From positions 1 to 64,000 of the forward strand of contig JAPLDI010000050.1 of NCBI GenBank assembly GCA_026391795.1: a stretch of DNA of 64,000 nucleotides, in the 5' to 3' direction. The position numbers and the translations under genes were made by a program. The notes under the pieces were generated by a model, which made no database searches, was not told the origin of the DNA, and worked only from the letters and a program-made list of their open reading frames with translations. Position 1 is the first letter of the stretch. Each line of letters begins with the position of its first letter. The stretch is from Bacteroidota bacterium. GTDB lineage: Bacteria > Bacteroidota > Bacteroidia > Bacteroidales > FEN-979. This document shows positions 9,039 through 16,715 of this stretch, one piece after another.

Positions 9039-10118
9039 TTACGGCTTTGTTTTAATGATATCGCTAACAGCTCTCTCGCTACTCTCTGACAAATAACTTA
9101 CCATCTCTGACAACATGATTGAGTATTGGTTCTCAGGCAGCTGGCTTAGAATTTGCCGGGCATTGGAAATATAAAATTGAACTTTCCTGAACGACCTTTC
9201 AATACTCTGGGTACCTGTGAGAATAAGGGTTATTTCGTTTTTTTCTTTTTTTGAAAGATCTTTTCTGGAATTGAAGTAGCCCGCTAGTCTTTCAGACTCG
9301 CCATTTTGTGAAAACTGAAAAGCGTAAATGATCGGCAGTGTTTTGATTCCAAAGCGAATATCCTGAAAGTTTTTCTCACCTGAAATCTCCTTTGTAGGAG
9401 CAAAGTCCCTTATATCATCAATGATCTGATAAGCGATACCTATATTATGCCCAAGCTGTTTTAATATTTCAGTATATTTTGTATCCCTGCTTCCAATGGA
9501 AGAACCTACGAAACAGGATAATGAAAATAAACTTGCTGTCTTATTTTCAACGATCTCAAAGTACTTGTCAACCCCGTTTTTATAGCTGTGTGTATGCTCG
9601 TTAAAATTGTTCTGCTGTACTTCTCCAAGAACCAGTTTACTGATACTGTCAAGCATGGAGTATAGGATGACCGGGTCAAATATCCTCTCTGCATTATGAA
9701 TCAGCTGATAGCAGTTTTTTAATGATTGGGCTACAAGGTAATCTCCCAGTAATATGGCGAACCTGTTACCTTTTAAGTTGTTGAGTGTGGCTTTGTTTCT
9801 TCTTACTGATGCATGATCAAGAACATCATCGTGTATGAGAGAACTCATTTGTATCAGTTCCAGAATCGCAGCAACCTTAGCGATGTCATCAATGAAAAGA
9901 GTGTCATCTTTTGACTTCGGGTTTGAGGCACGATAGGAATACCAGCCTGACAGGATCAGCAAGATAGGCCTCAGCATTTTTCCCTTGTTCTTAACAATAT
10001 GGCCTATTGACTTTCTGGTCAGACTGTCTTTAGCTTCAGAAAAAGAGATAATGTATTTTTGAGTAAGATCAAGTTCTGTTTTGAGTGCAGAATGGAAGTG
10101 ATCAATGGTGTTGGCCAT
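9039..10118 (-). CDS. Polyprenyl diphosphate synthase
   Basis: A 359-residue trans-isoprenyl diphosphate synthase. The first Asp-rich motif is SLIHDDVLDHASVRRN (DDxxD, about residues 102-117) and the second is IAYQIIDDIRDF (about 225-236). Both bind the Mg-diphosphate of the allylic substrate. It condenses isopentenyl diphosphate with an allylic starter to make the side chain of menaquinone or a related lipid; product length cannot be read with confidence. The stop lies close to, or overlaps, the likely start of the prenyl reductase downstream, and the two form one unit. Confidence 0.9.
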   Translation of the reverse strand: MANTIDHFHSALKTELDLTQKYIISFSEAKDSLTRKSIGHIVKNKGKMLRPILLILSGWYSYRASNPKSKDDTLFIDDIAKVAAILELIQMSSLIHDDVLDHASVRRNKATLNNLKGNRFAILLGDYLVAQSLKNCYQLIHNAERIFDPVILYSMLDSISKLVLGEVQQNNFNEHTHSYKNGVDKYFEIVENKTASLFSLSCFVGSSIGSRDTKYTEILKQLGHNIGIAYQIIDDIRDFAPTKEISGEKNFQDIRFGIKTLPIIYAFQFSQNGESERLAGYFNSRKDLSKKEKNEITLILTGTQSIERSFRKVQFYISNARQILSQLPENQYSIMLSEMVSYLSESSERAVSDIIKTKP

Positions 10119-10416
10119 AGTTTGTGAGCTTGAGGTGTTTATCCGTAAAAGTAACTTTTCACGGGCAGCACGTAGGTAATTTTTTATCGACCGGGCTTAT
10201 TTAAAATCCCTTCCTGAAAACAAGTAAAGAGCTTTTTGGAACTGTTTCATGTTCCCTGCGAACAGCGGCAAACGAATCCCATGAAAAACCAAGACAGGTC
10301 AAAACAACAGCGCAAATTTATTGTTTTTTTTTGATATTTGATGAATTCCGACACCTTTGAAAAGATTCTAATTCCAAAGGGCACGCTGTATTTCGGGAAG
10401 GATGAAACGAGAGTGA
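10119..10416. other. Intergenic region
   Basis: No supported gene. Near the polyprenyl synthase start, minus-strand TACTTTTA is a one-mismatch -7 box inside a small palindrome (GTAAAAGTAACTTTTCAC). A 31-codon frame near 10340 has no family features and was not accepted. Confidence 0.4.
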
Positions 10417-11418
10417 CTATTTCACCGGGAAAATGATATCCGTTTCAACCTTCATGGGATCTTTTTCAGTCATAGGATCGGTAACATAGATCTCCCAGGG
10501 GCCTCCTGTGATTATTTTTCCGCTCTCCTTGCAATATTGATCCAGTATCTGGTAGGTCATGGCTGTTTTATCATACGGTCCATAATAGAGGGCCATAACA
10601 ACATTCTGAACAGGTAACTTTTCTGCCTGGATTCTGCCTTTGCCTTTTTCAGCCTTTTCCACCGGAATGCACAGATCCATGACTGAAAACATCGTCACGG
10701 AATCCCATTTAAGATAAATTGCAAACGGAGGCCCGGTGACCTGAAGCTTGTTGGTTTTTATATATTGCATGATCTCTCCGTATCCTTTACCGAGAACCTG
10801 GGCATAGGTCTTGGGTCCGGCGCTATCCTTGATAATCAATGCATTCTGCTCCGGCATCTGCTTTTCTATTATCACCGGCCAGCCTTTCCTTGCTTCAGCA
10901 ATTTGCTTCAGTTTAGCCAGTCCTTTTTCAAAATAAGGTCCCATCATTTTCCCCATGAAAAGTCCAAAATAACGTGAAATTGGATTGTACCCAAGATCCC
11001 CATTATCGCTCCAGGAGACTTTGGTCGAATCCCCGGATGCCTCTATGATAAACTTGCCTTTTGAATTGTACTTACCATGCTGGAACATCAGGTCGTAGGC
11101 TACAAGTTCACCCGGATTAAGCTGCGTAAGCGTCATCTGTCCGTTTCCAATAGTTTTCCCGTCCCACTTTCTTACCGTTCCGATTTGTCCATCAGGACCA
11201 ATCAGTTCAAAAACTGCTGTTGAGTCCATTGATTTTGTCCAGGGGGCCCAGAGATCCCATTTAGTAAGGTTACTGGTCAGGTTGTAAATAATTGTCTTAT
11301 CGGCTTTGATGACCGTACTTCTTTCCACATGATATGTCTTTGGAAGAAGGAAGGAAATGAGGATCAGAATTACAACCAGGATCCCGATTACCAGAATGAT
11401 CTTTTTAAACGTTTTCAT
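10417..11418 (-). CDS. Membrane-anchored SRPBCC plus GyrI-like protein
   Basis: A 333-residue protein with an N-terminal membrane anchor (about 6-26, IILVIGILVVILILISFLL), an SRPBCC/polyketide-cyclase-type domain (about 30-170: STVIKADKTIIYNLTSNLTKWDLWAPW ... LGYNPISRYFGLFMGKMMGPYFEKGL), and a C-terminal GyrI-like effector-binding domain (about 185-333: ALIIKDSAGPKTYAQVLGKGYGEIMQYI ... GPWEIYVTDPMTEKDP). Both domains bind small hydrophobic ligands in other proteins; the ligand here is unknown. There is no DNA-binding domain. It follows a 62-codon ORF by 34 bp and probably shares its promoter. Confidence 0.85.
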   Translation of the reverse strand: MKTFKKIILVIGILVVILILISFLLPKTYHVERSTVIKADKTIIYNLTSNLTKWDLWAPWTKSMDSTAVFELIGPDGQIGTVRKWDGKTIGNGQMTLTQLNPGELVAYDLMFQHGKYNSKGKFIIEASGDSTKVSWSDNGDLGYNPISRYFGLFMGKMMGPYFEKGLAKLKQIAEARKGWPVIIEKQMPEQNALIIKDSAGPKTYAQVLGKGYGEIMQYIKTNKLQVTGPPFAIYLKWDSVTMFSVMDLCIPVEKAEKGKGRIQAEKLPVQNVVMALYYGPYDKTAMTYQILDQYCKESGKIITGGPWEIYVTDPMTEKDPMKVETDIIFPVK

Positions 11419-11452
11419 ACTGATGTTTTTGTTACAAATATAACAGAAACCT

Positions 11453-11641
11453 TCAGAATAAAAAGGAAATCAGAGTGGAAAAAACTGTTGAAATCCCCTG
11501 CCGGATCATTTTAGGCTTTTTAGGCTGCTCTTTCCGGGTTATTATTTCTTCTCTAATTGTTAACCGGTTGTAGGGATCGTATTTTTTAGCAAAATATTCG
11601 ATACGCTTCTGCATTACCGAATAATAATCCAATTCTGCCAT
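11453..11641 (-). CDS. Small hypothetical protein
   Basis: A 62-residue ORF (MAELDYYSVMQKRIEYFAKK...) with a charged N-terminal half and a hydrophobic C-terminus (GISTVFSTLISFLF). I do not recognise it. Support comes from context: a strong promoter (11742-11712) ends about 70 bp upstream in the same orientation, and the SRPBCC gene follows by 34 bp. It could be a small tail-anchored membrane protein, or simply part of the leader of the SRPBCC gene. Confidence 0.45.
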   Translation of the reverse strand: MAELDYYSVMQKRIEYFAKKYDPYNRLTIREEIITRKEQPKKPKMIRQGISTVFSTLISFLF

Positions 11642-11711
11642 ACTTAATATATTTAAGCAAAATTATGGTGTATAGTTTAATGATCGATGTTGAAATAACT
11701 TAATCCGGAAA

Positions 11712-11742
11712 CAAAAATATAGTAATAATAATCTTATAACAA
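11712..11742 (-). promoter_or_regulatory. Promoter for the 62-codon ORF and SRPBCC gene
   Basis: On the minus strand TTG (11742-11740), 20 bases, then TATTTTTG (11719-11712): an exact match to the Bacteroidota -33/-7 consensus and spacing. It is divergent from the promoter at 11835-11865. Confidence 0.6.
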
Positions 11743-11834
11743 GAGAATTAAATGAAATATGCTGCTTAAATTAGTAATGAATTATTTCCTGAAAGAAAAA
11801 CTTAATTAATTTAAGAAAATAATTAAGCTAAAAT

Positions 11835-11865
11835 TTGTTTAAGCTTAAATTTAAGTATATCTTTG
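11835..11865 (+). promoter_or_regulatory. Promoter for the 388-residue hypothetical protein
   Basis: TTG (11835-11837), 20 bases, then TATCTTTG (11858-11865). The predicted transcript has a leader of about 95 nt that carries a short upstream ORF. Confidence 0.65.
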
Positions 11866-11901
11866 TTCGCAACTCCAGGATTAATTCATTCGCTGAGGTC
11901 C

Positions 11902-11967
11902 ATGAGTTCAAACGGATACCCAATGGAATCTTTGGAGCAGTGTAAGTTTATATCCATGTTTCCATGA
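11902..11967 (+). CDS. Putative 21-residue leader peptide
   Basis: A short ORF, ATG 11902 to TGA 11967, encodes MSSNGYPMESLEQCKFISMF plus P. Its TGA overlaps the ATG of the next gene (ATGA at 11964-11967), the classic arrangement for translational coupling. It lies wholly within the predicted leader. No known family and too short to judge by coding bias; it may only mark the leader. Confidence 0.35.
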   Translation: MSSNGYPMESLEQCKFISMFP

Positions 11968-13130
11968 AAAGAGTTTTTTCTTTCGCCGAAAAGCAGGTTC
12001 TTTTCATCCTTCAACTGATCCCCTCTCTTCTTCCGGGAATTGAAAAGGTGATTGCTGTGCATTTTTCTCCGGATTCCGGAGAAGTGACATCAGATATCAT
12101 CAGAAAGGAAAATGACGAATACATCCTGGAGGTTTTTAAAGTATCGGATTCACCATCCATCTTTAATCGTCTCAGGACTGAGAATGCCCCCTATTCCTGG
12201 TTAAGGAAAGAAGATCTGCCATTTGAAATCAAGCATAAAGAAAAAGTTCAATTGGAGATATTTAATGAACTAAATAACAGTATATTACTTATTCGTATTC
12301 TTAATTTATTCGATACCAAGAACGATCTTTTTTTTATCTATTTCAACCAGGATCTCAGCAATTTCGGAACCATAAGTCCGAACAAGATTCTTTCAACCGA
12401 TAACAAGACCATCATCGGTCATATTCTTCGAAATTCCATTTTGGCTTTTCTGCAGATCAACCGGAATGATAAGGATCTTTTTGCCAGCTTGAATGAAAAT
12501 ACACGGGCGATTCTAAGGGAGAGGAGTTATTTACAGGGTGAACTTGAGAACACGGCCGAGAAATACAAGGAAGGAGTGATCCGGCTTAGTAACAGCTATC
12601 TTGTTGAACTTGAGAAAAGCAATGGCATCCATTACAGATTATCCGACCATGCACTTAAAAAAATCAAGGAGTTCAGCGGTGATATTGGCAACCTGAAGTC
12701 CATCATTCTTCAGGCCGCAGGCTTTGCTGAGGCGATGAATCTGGATGGAGCTGCTGATATCGTGTTGATTTCTGATTATCATATTATTACTGACGAGAGC
12801 AAAGTTGTCCGGCAAAAGGAACCTCTTGCTGAACCCATGGGTGATGTCCCGGTTAAATACAATAAAACATTTTTACTCCTTGATAAGCTGGAAAATGCTG
12901 CCCAGCTTGTCAAATCTAAGAATATGCTCCTGACAGGCGCCAACATCGGCCATGAATTCCCGACGCCGGTTTCTCCTCCAGCCATCACCGATGCATTAAA
13001 AAAGCATAAGCAAAAAATTTTATTCCTTTTCAGCGAATATCCTGAACGTTGGGCGATTATCCGAAGCGAGTTCAGGCCGGTACAAAACATCCTGAACACA
13101 AGACCTTTCAAAGAGCAGCTTTCTGCATAG
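11964..13130 (+). CDS. Hypothetical protein, possibly regulatory
   Basis: A 388-residue soluble protein that I cannot assign. Residues 1-180 are an alpha/beta region (VIAVHFSPDSGEVTSDII..., NDLFFIYFNQDLSNFGTISPNK). Residues about 175-215 look coiled-coil (RERSYLQGELENTAEKYKEGV). The C-terminus, about 315-388 (LLTGANIGHEFPTPVSPPAITDAL ... WAIIRSEFRPVQNIL), looks like a small helical, possibly winged-helix, domain. The order sensor-like region, coiled coil, helical tail would suit a signalling or DNA-binding role, but this is inference. It has its own promoter and an upstream 21-codon ORF. Confidence 0.75.
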   Translation: MKRVFSFAEKQVLFILQLIPSLLPGIEKVIAVHFSPDSGEVTSDIIRKENDEYILEVFKVSDSPSIFNRLRTENAPYSWLRKEDLPFEIKHKEKVQLEIFNELNNSILLIRILNLFDTKNDLFFIYFNQDLSNFGTISPNKILSTDNKTIIGHILRNSILAFLQINRNDKDLFASLNENTRAILRERSYLQGELENTAEKYKEGVIRLSNSYLVELEKSNGIHYRLSDHALKKIKEFSGDIGNLKSIILQAAGFAEAMNLDGAADIVLISDYHIITDESKVVRQKEPLAEPMGDVPVKYNKTFLLLDKLENAAQLVKSKNMLLTGANIGHEFPTPVSPPAITDALKKHKQKILFLFSEYPERWAIIRSEFRPVQNILNTRPFKEQLSA

Positions 13131-13153
13131 TTTTCCGGCTCATTTCTTTCTTA

Positions 13154-13182
13154 TTGCTGTTTTTGAAATCTTATTATCTTTG
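13154..13182 (+). promoter_or_regulatory. Promoter for the SDR/5-alpha-reductase pair
   Basis: TTG (13154-13156) and TATCTTTG (13175-13182), spacing 18, ending 25 bp before the ATG at 13208. A purine-rich TAGGAGT directly precedes the ATG and is a Shine-Dalgarno-like site, uncommon in this phylum. Confidence 0.6.
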
Positions 13183-13207
13183 CGCCTCTCATTAAAAATA
13201 TAGGAGT

Positions 13208-14191
13208 ATGATAATCGCAATTACAGGTGCAAACGGACATGTTGGCGTAAACTTAAGCAAAGCACTGCTGGAGCTCGGGCATGAGGTTCGGGCACTGGTG
13301 CATCAGAACACCAAAGGACTTGAGAATCTCGATGTAAAGATCTATAAGGGCGACCTGCTTGACAAAGAATCACTTAAGCCCTTTCTGACTGGAGCAGAGA
13401 TCGTTTTTCACCTGGCTGCGAAGATTTCGATAACGGGTGATTCTCGCGGCTCCGTGCGGGCGGTTAACACCGAAGGCACCCGGTTTATGGTTGAACTTGC
13501 AAAAGAGACAGGCGTAAAACGTTTCATTCATTTCAGTTCCATTCATGCGTTTCGCCAGGAACCTCATGACCAGGTTCTGGATGAAACAAGACAACTCGTC
13601 GGGGAAGAGGCCCTGGCCTATGACCGCTCAAAAGCGGATGGGGAGCGTATTGTGATGAATGCCGCGAAAGACGGACTGGACGCTTTCGTGCTAAGCCCAA
13701 CCGCCATCATCGGTCCCATGGATTATGAGCCATCGCTTACAGGGAAAGCATTCCTGCAACTTTATTTTCACCAGATCCCTGCACTTGTTCCCGGGGGATA
13801 CAATTGGGTGGATGTGCGGGATATCGTTGATGGGGCAATCAAATCAATTACAAAAGGGAAGAAAGGCGAGAAATATTTGCTGGCTGGTCATTGGCATGGT
13901 TTACCTGAAGTGGCAGCACTGATTGAAAAACATACCGGCAAAAAGATTGTCAGCACGGTGATGCCGTTTTGGCTCGCCTGGATAGGACTTCCGTTTATCA
14001 CTCTCTACAGCAGGATAAGCAGGAGAACACCGTTATATACCCGCGAATCGCTGGAGATAATTATCAGAAGCAGTAAAAATATCAGCTCCGACAAGGCTGA
14101 ACGGGAACTTGGATTTAATCCGAGAAGCCTGGATGAGACGGTAAAGGATGTGATGGACTGGTTCAAAACAAATGGATATCTTAACAAATAA
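13208..14191 (+). CDS. Extended SDR, NAD-dependent epimerase/dehydrogenase
   Basis: A 327-residue extended short-chain dehydrogenase. It has the NAD(P)-binding TGANGHVGVNL at the N-terminus, a Ser at HFSSIHAF, the catalytic YDRSK (about 138-142), and the 3beta-HSD/dihydroflavonol-reductase-like segment VLSPTAIIGPMDYEPS. Substrate is not certain. The next gene, 10 bp away, is a steroid 5-alpha-reductase homologue. A 3-hydroxysteroid dehydrogenase-like partner is therefore plausible, although sugar or polyketide substrates are equally common in this family. Confidence 0.85.
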   Translation: MIIAITGANGHVGVNLSKALLELGHEVRALVHQNTKGLENLDVKIYKGDLLDKESLKPFLTGAEIVFHLAAKISITGDSRGSVRAVNTEGTRFMVELAKETGVKRFIHFSSIHAFRQEPHDQVLDETRQLVGEEALAYDRSKADGERIVMNAAKDGLDAFVLSPTAIIGPMDYEPSLTGKAFLQLYFHQIPALVPGGYNWVDVRDIVDGAIKSITKGKKGEKYLLAGHWHGLPEVAALIEKHTGKKIVSTVMPFWLAWIGLPFITLYSRISRRTPLYTRESLEIIIRSSKNISSDKAERELGFNPRSLDETVKDVMDWFKTNGYLNK

Positions 14192-14201
14192 CTAAAGAAA
14201 G

Positions 14202-14960
14202 ATGAGTTCGGCTAACTTCTATTTGCTTGTTTATGTGTGGATAGCAATCGCAATCCTTATATTTCCAATCGTACTTAAGATCATTGCTCCCTATGGAAGA
14301 CATACCACAAAATCATGGGGGCCCCTGATAAACAATAAAGCCGGGTGGATCATGATGGAATCTCCGGCATTGTTCTTTTTTGCAGGCTTTTTCCTGTTCG
14401 GAACGAATCATCACAACCTGCTCCCCTGGATATTTTTTTCGTTCTGGATGATTCATTACCTGAACCGTACGCTGATCTTTCCATTCCGTTTGCATACAAA
14501 AGGAAAAATGATGCCGGTGACCATTGTGCTGATGGCTTTCTGTTTTAATCTGGTTAATGGCTACATCAATGGTTATTACCTTGGATCCCTTTCTGGCCAG
14601 TATGAATTATCATGGTTATATGATCCCCGTTTTATCATTGGGGTCCTCCTGTTCTGCTCAGGTATGGCAATAAACTGGCAAGCTGATAACATATTAATTC
14701 ATCTCAGAAAGCCGGGGGAAACGGGTTACAAAATTCCAACCGGAGGCTTTTTCCGTTATATCTCATGTCCGAACCATTTCAGTGAGATCATCGAATGGAC
14801 CGGTTTTGCATTGATGACCTGGAGTTTGCCAGGACTTGCCTTTGCCATCTGGACTCTGGTAAATCTGATGCCGAGGGCGTTGCATCATCATAAATGGTAT
14901 AAGGCCACCTTTCCGGATTATCCTGCTGACCGGAAAGCATTGATTCCTTTCATTCTTTAG
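14202..14960 (+). CDS. 3-oxo-5-alpha-steroid 4-dehydrogenase family protein
   Basis: A 252-residue polytopic membrane protein of the steroid 5-alpha-reductase family. Hydrophobic helices alternate with the conserved C-terminal block: YKIPTGGFFRYISCPNHFSEIIEW (about 177-200) and ATFPDYPADRKALIPF at the end, which form the NADPH site in eukaryotic members. These enzymes reduce the delta-4 bond of 3-oxo steroids; bacterial homologues act on bile acids or are uncharacterised. It is in an operon with the SDR, 10 bp apart. Confidence 0.9.
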   Translation: MSSANFYLLVYVWIAIAILIFPIVLKIIAPYGRHTTKSWGPLINNKAGWIMMESPALFFFAGFFLFGTNHHNLLPWIFFSFWMIHYLNRTLIFPFRLHTKGKMMPVTIVLMAFCFNLVNGYINGYYLGSLSGQYELSWLYDPRFIIGVLLFCSGMAINWQADNILIHLRKPGETGYKIPTGGFFRYISCPNHFSEIIEWTGFALMTWSLPGLAFAIWTLVNLMPRALHHHKWYKATFPDYPADRKALIPFIL

Positions 14961-14974
14961 TTGAAAAGTATTGT

Positions 14975-15004
14975 TTGATTGCCCATGTTAAATGAGTATT
15001 TTTG
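14975..15004 (+). promoter_or_regulatory. Promoter for the lipoprotein gene
   Basis: TTG (14975-14977), 19 bases, TATTTTTG (14997-15004), about 52 bp before the ATG of the lipoprotein. Confidence 0.6.
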
Positions 15005-15056
15005 CATGGAAGTCATTCCTTTTACAGAAGCTCAATAATTTCTAAATTATTTTAAA

Positions 15057-15836
15057 ATGAAAAAGTTAGTAGTATTATTCCTTTCGCTTTTTATCATGGG
15101 TGCGATCTTTATAAGTTCGTGTAAAAAATCCAGCAGCACCCCTGGCGTGACCTACTCTCAGATTGGTTTTAAAACAGGTTCTGGTTATATTTCATCAAAT
15201 CAGACTATTCAGGGCACTTCTACCCTTCTCTTCGGCATCAATGCTTCAGGCGGTGATTATATTCTGAAACGTTTTCTGGTTATGCGTACTTTTAAGACAA
15301 AACCCTCTGTTGTCAAAGATACCAGTTTTACTCTTTCAAGTTTTAGCTATGATCTCCATACCATTGCCCGACCCATCGCAGGCGACGAAAACTGGGACTT
15401 TAAAATTTTTAACAGCCGGGGTGATTCTCTGACTCTTTCCCTGGTCATCACTACTACAAGTCCACCACCCGCAGGTCCGATATTCAAATGGGCGACAAAA
15501 GTGATTGGAGCTCAAATCAGCACTTCGGGAAACTTCTTTTCTTCATCCGATGGAATTGTTCATTCGATGAAGGATGCCAAAATCAATGCTGCACGGATCG
15601 ATTGGGCATATTTTTATGATGCCGGGGATCAGGCAACTTGGCCAACCATCACCAATGACAGCATGATTGTCATCCAGAATCAGTCGGGTGTTACCTTGCC
15701 AAAAATTACCAATCTTGGGGTAAACGAGTATTATGCGTTTACAACTGCCGGTGGTAAAAAAGGGATGATCAAGATCGATGCAGTTACACCGGATGTAACA
15801 GGCACCATCACAATTGACGTAAAGGTTCAGCAATAG
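15057..15836 (+). CDS. Hypothetical surface lipoprotein
   Basis: A 259-residue protein with a lipoprotein signal peptide: a hydrophobic core ending ISSCKK, with the modified Cys at about residue 23. The rest is Ser/Thr-rich and predicted beta-sandwich, with no motif I recognise. It stands alone between its own promoter and a strong intrinsic terminator, so it is probably monocistronic. Similar stand-alone beta-rich lipoproteins are common in Bacteroidota. Confidence 0.8.
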   Translation: MKKLVVLFLSLFIMGAIFISSCKKSSSTPGVTYSQIGFKTGSGYISSNQTIQGTSTLLFGINASGGDYILKRFLVMRTFKTKPSVVKDTSFTLSSFSYDLHTIARPIAGDENWDFKIFNSRGDSLTLSLVITTTSPPPAGPIFKWATKVIGAQISTSGNFFSSSDGIVHSMKDAKINAARIDWAYFYDAGDQATWPTITNDSMIVIQNQSGVTLPKITNLGVNEYYAFTTAGGKKGMIKIDAVTPDVTGTITIDVKVQQ

Positions 15837-15854
15837 TTCTCCATCCTTTAACTA

Positions 15855-15883
15855 AAAAAAACCTCCTGACAGGAGGTTTTTTT
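15855..15883 (+). terminator. Intrinsic terminator of the lipoprotein gene
   Basis: AACCTCCTG-A-CAGGAGGTT stem flanked by an A-run on the left and a T-run on the right, 18 bp after the stop codon. It is a textbook rho-independent terminator and, because it is symmetric, could work in both directions. Confidence 0.9.
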
Positions 15884-15913
15884 GTGACTAAGGGTACAGG
15901 TATTTAAAACTAA

Positions 15914-15946
15914 ATGGGGATCTTATCTGTTCGATAAGATCCCCAT
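15914..15946 (-). terminator. Perfect 14-bp-stem hairpin, probable minus-strand terminator
   Basis: ATGGGGATCTTATC, loop TGTTC, GATAAGATCCCCAT: 14 perfect pairs. On the minus strand it is followed by TTAGTTTTAAATA, a T-rich tail, and it lies 45 bp after the stop of the small basic ORF at 15991. It has no T-run on the plus strand, so it is best read as that ORF's terminator. Confidence 0.6.
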
Positions 15947-15990
15947 CCGACATTCCGGCAACCTGGGTCACCAGATGCCTCAAGCTACCG

Positions 15991-16194
15991 TTATTGTGGC
16001 TGGTTTACTTGAACAGGGTCTCCCCCGTTCTTTCTTCCCGGTTTCCTTTGGTCTGAAACCTTGCGGCTTCTTTCTTCCGGTCCTCTCCTTCTGAAATTAC
16101 TCCCGGTTTTCTGCCTATTCTTGCGGAATTTGCTTCCTCCGGGCCTGGTCAGCGAGTGCTGTCCCCCTTGCGGGTTCCTGCTTTCACTTCCCAT
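15991..16194 (-). CDS. Small basic hypothetical protein
   Basis: A 67-residue ORF very rich in Arg, Lys, Gly and Ser (KFRKNRQKTGSNFRRRG...), with no hydrophobic segment. It may be a nucleic-acid-binding tail-like protein or an accidental frame. A perfect hairpin with a T-rich tail lies just downstream in the right orientation, which favours a real transcript. Not recognised as a family. Confidence 0.4.
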   Translation of the reverse strand: MGSESRNPQGGQHSLTRPGGSKFRKNRQKTGSNFRRRGPEERSRKVSDQRKPGRKNGGDPVQVNQPQ

Positions 16195-16358
16195 TTTTTC
16201 AGAACGGGCCCTTTATCTCTTACTTGATAAATCAAATGTACGATCTCTTAAACGGGAAAAGCAATTATTCAGGCAGGGTATTATAAACAAATTATAAACT
16301 ATAGTTATTAACAATTTGTTAATAAGTCAGCAGGATCCTTTCTGTAAAAATCACCGGC

Positions 16359-16631
16359 TCATTCGACTGAGACAGTCAATCTCCGCATGGTAAGTTCATC
16401 CGACATCCCTCTTAAATCTTCGTAGTTGCCTGATTTAACCGCACATCTGCCTTTAAAATGGGCAATCAGAGCGCACTGTTCCGCCTGCTCAAAATCATGG
16501 CCACAAACTTCCACAAGGGATTCTATGACAAACTCGAATGTATTTATTTCATCATTGTACAGGATCAGATCGTTGGACATAGAGACCAGATCCTCATTTT
16601 TGTCAGCAGGTTTCAATTTATGCTTGACCAT
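16359..16631 (-). CDS. clpS: ClpS adaptor of ClpAP protease
   Basis: I chose the start at MVKHKLKPADKNED (90 residues), the usual length of Bacteroidota ClpS; the track adds an implausible N-terminus. Family marks are LILYNDEINTFEFVIESLVEVCGHDFEQAEQCALIAHFKG and the terminal LTVSVE. ClpS binds N-terminal Phe, Leu, Trp or Tyr of substrates through the Asn-Asp-containing pocket (YNDE here) and delivers them to ClpAP. The window also encodes Aat (32164), which adds such residues, so both ends of an N-degron pathway are present. Confidence 0.92.
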   Translation of the reverse strand: MVKHKLKPADKNEDLVSMSNDLILYNDEINTFEFVIESLVEVCGHDFEQAEQCALIAHFKGRCAVKSGNYEDLRGMSDELTMRRLTVSVE

Positions 16632-16682
16632 AACCACAAGGAATTTTTGACAATAATACTGCTTTTTACCGTTCATAAATGG

Positions 16683-16690
16683 TAATTTTG
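16683..16690 (+). promoter_or_regulatory. Possible -7 box of the Nudix gene
   Basis: TAATTTTG is a perfect TAnnTTTG 26 bp before the Nudix ATG, but no TTG is found at the right distance upstream. Weak. Confidence 0.35.
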
Positions 16691-16715
16691 TCAATATTTT
16701 ACCCCTTCAAAATAA

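Noticed and set aside
10340-10428. Short 31-codon plus-strand frame (MNSDTFEKILIPKG...)
   Set aside because: Too short, overlaps the end of the SRPBCC gene on the other strand, and has no promoter or family match.
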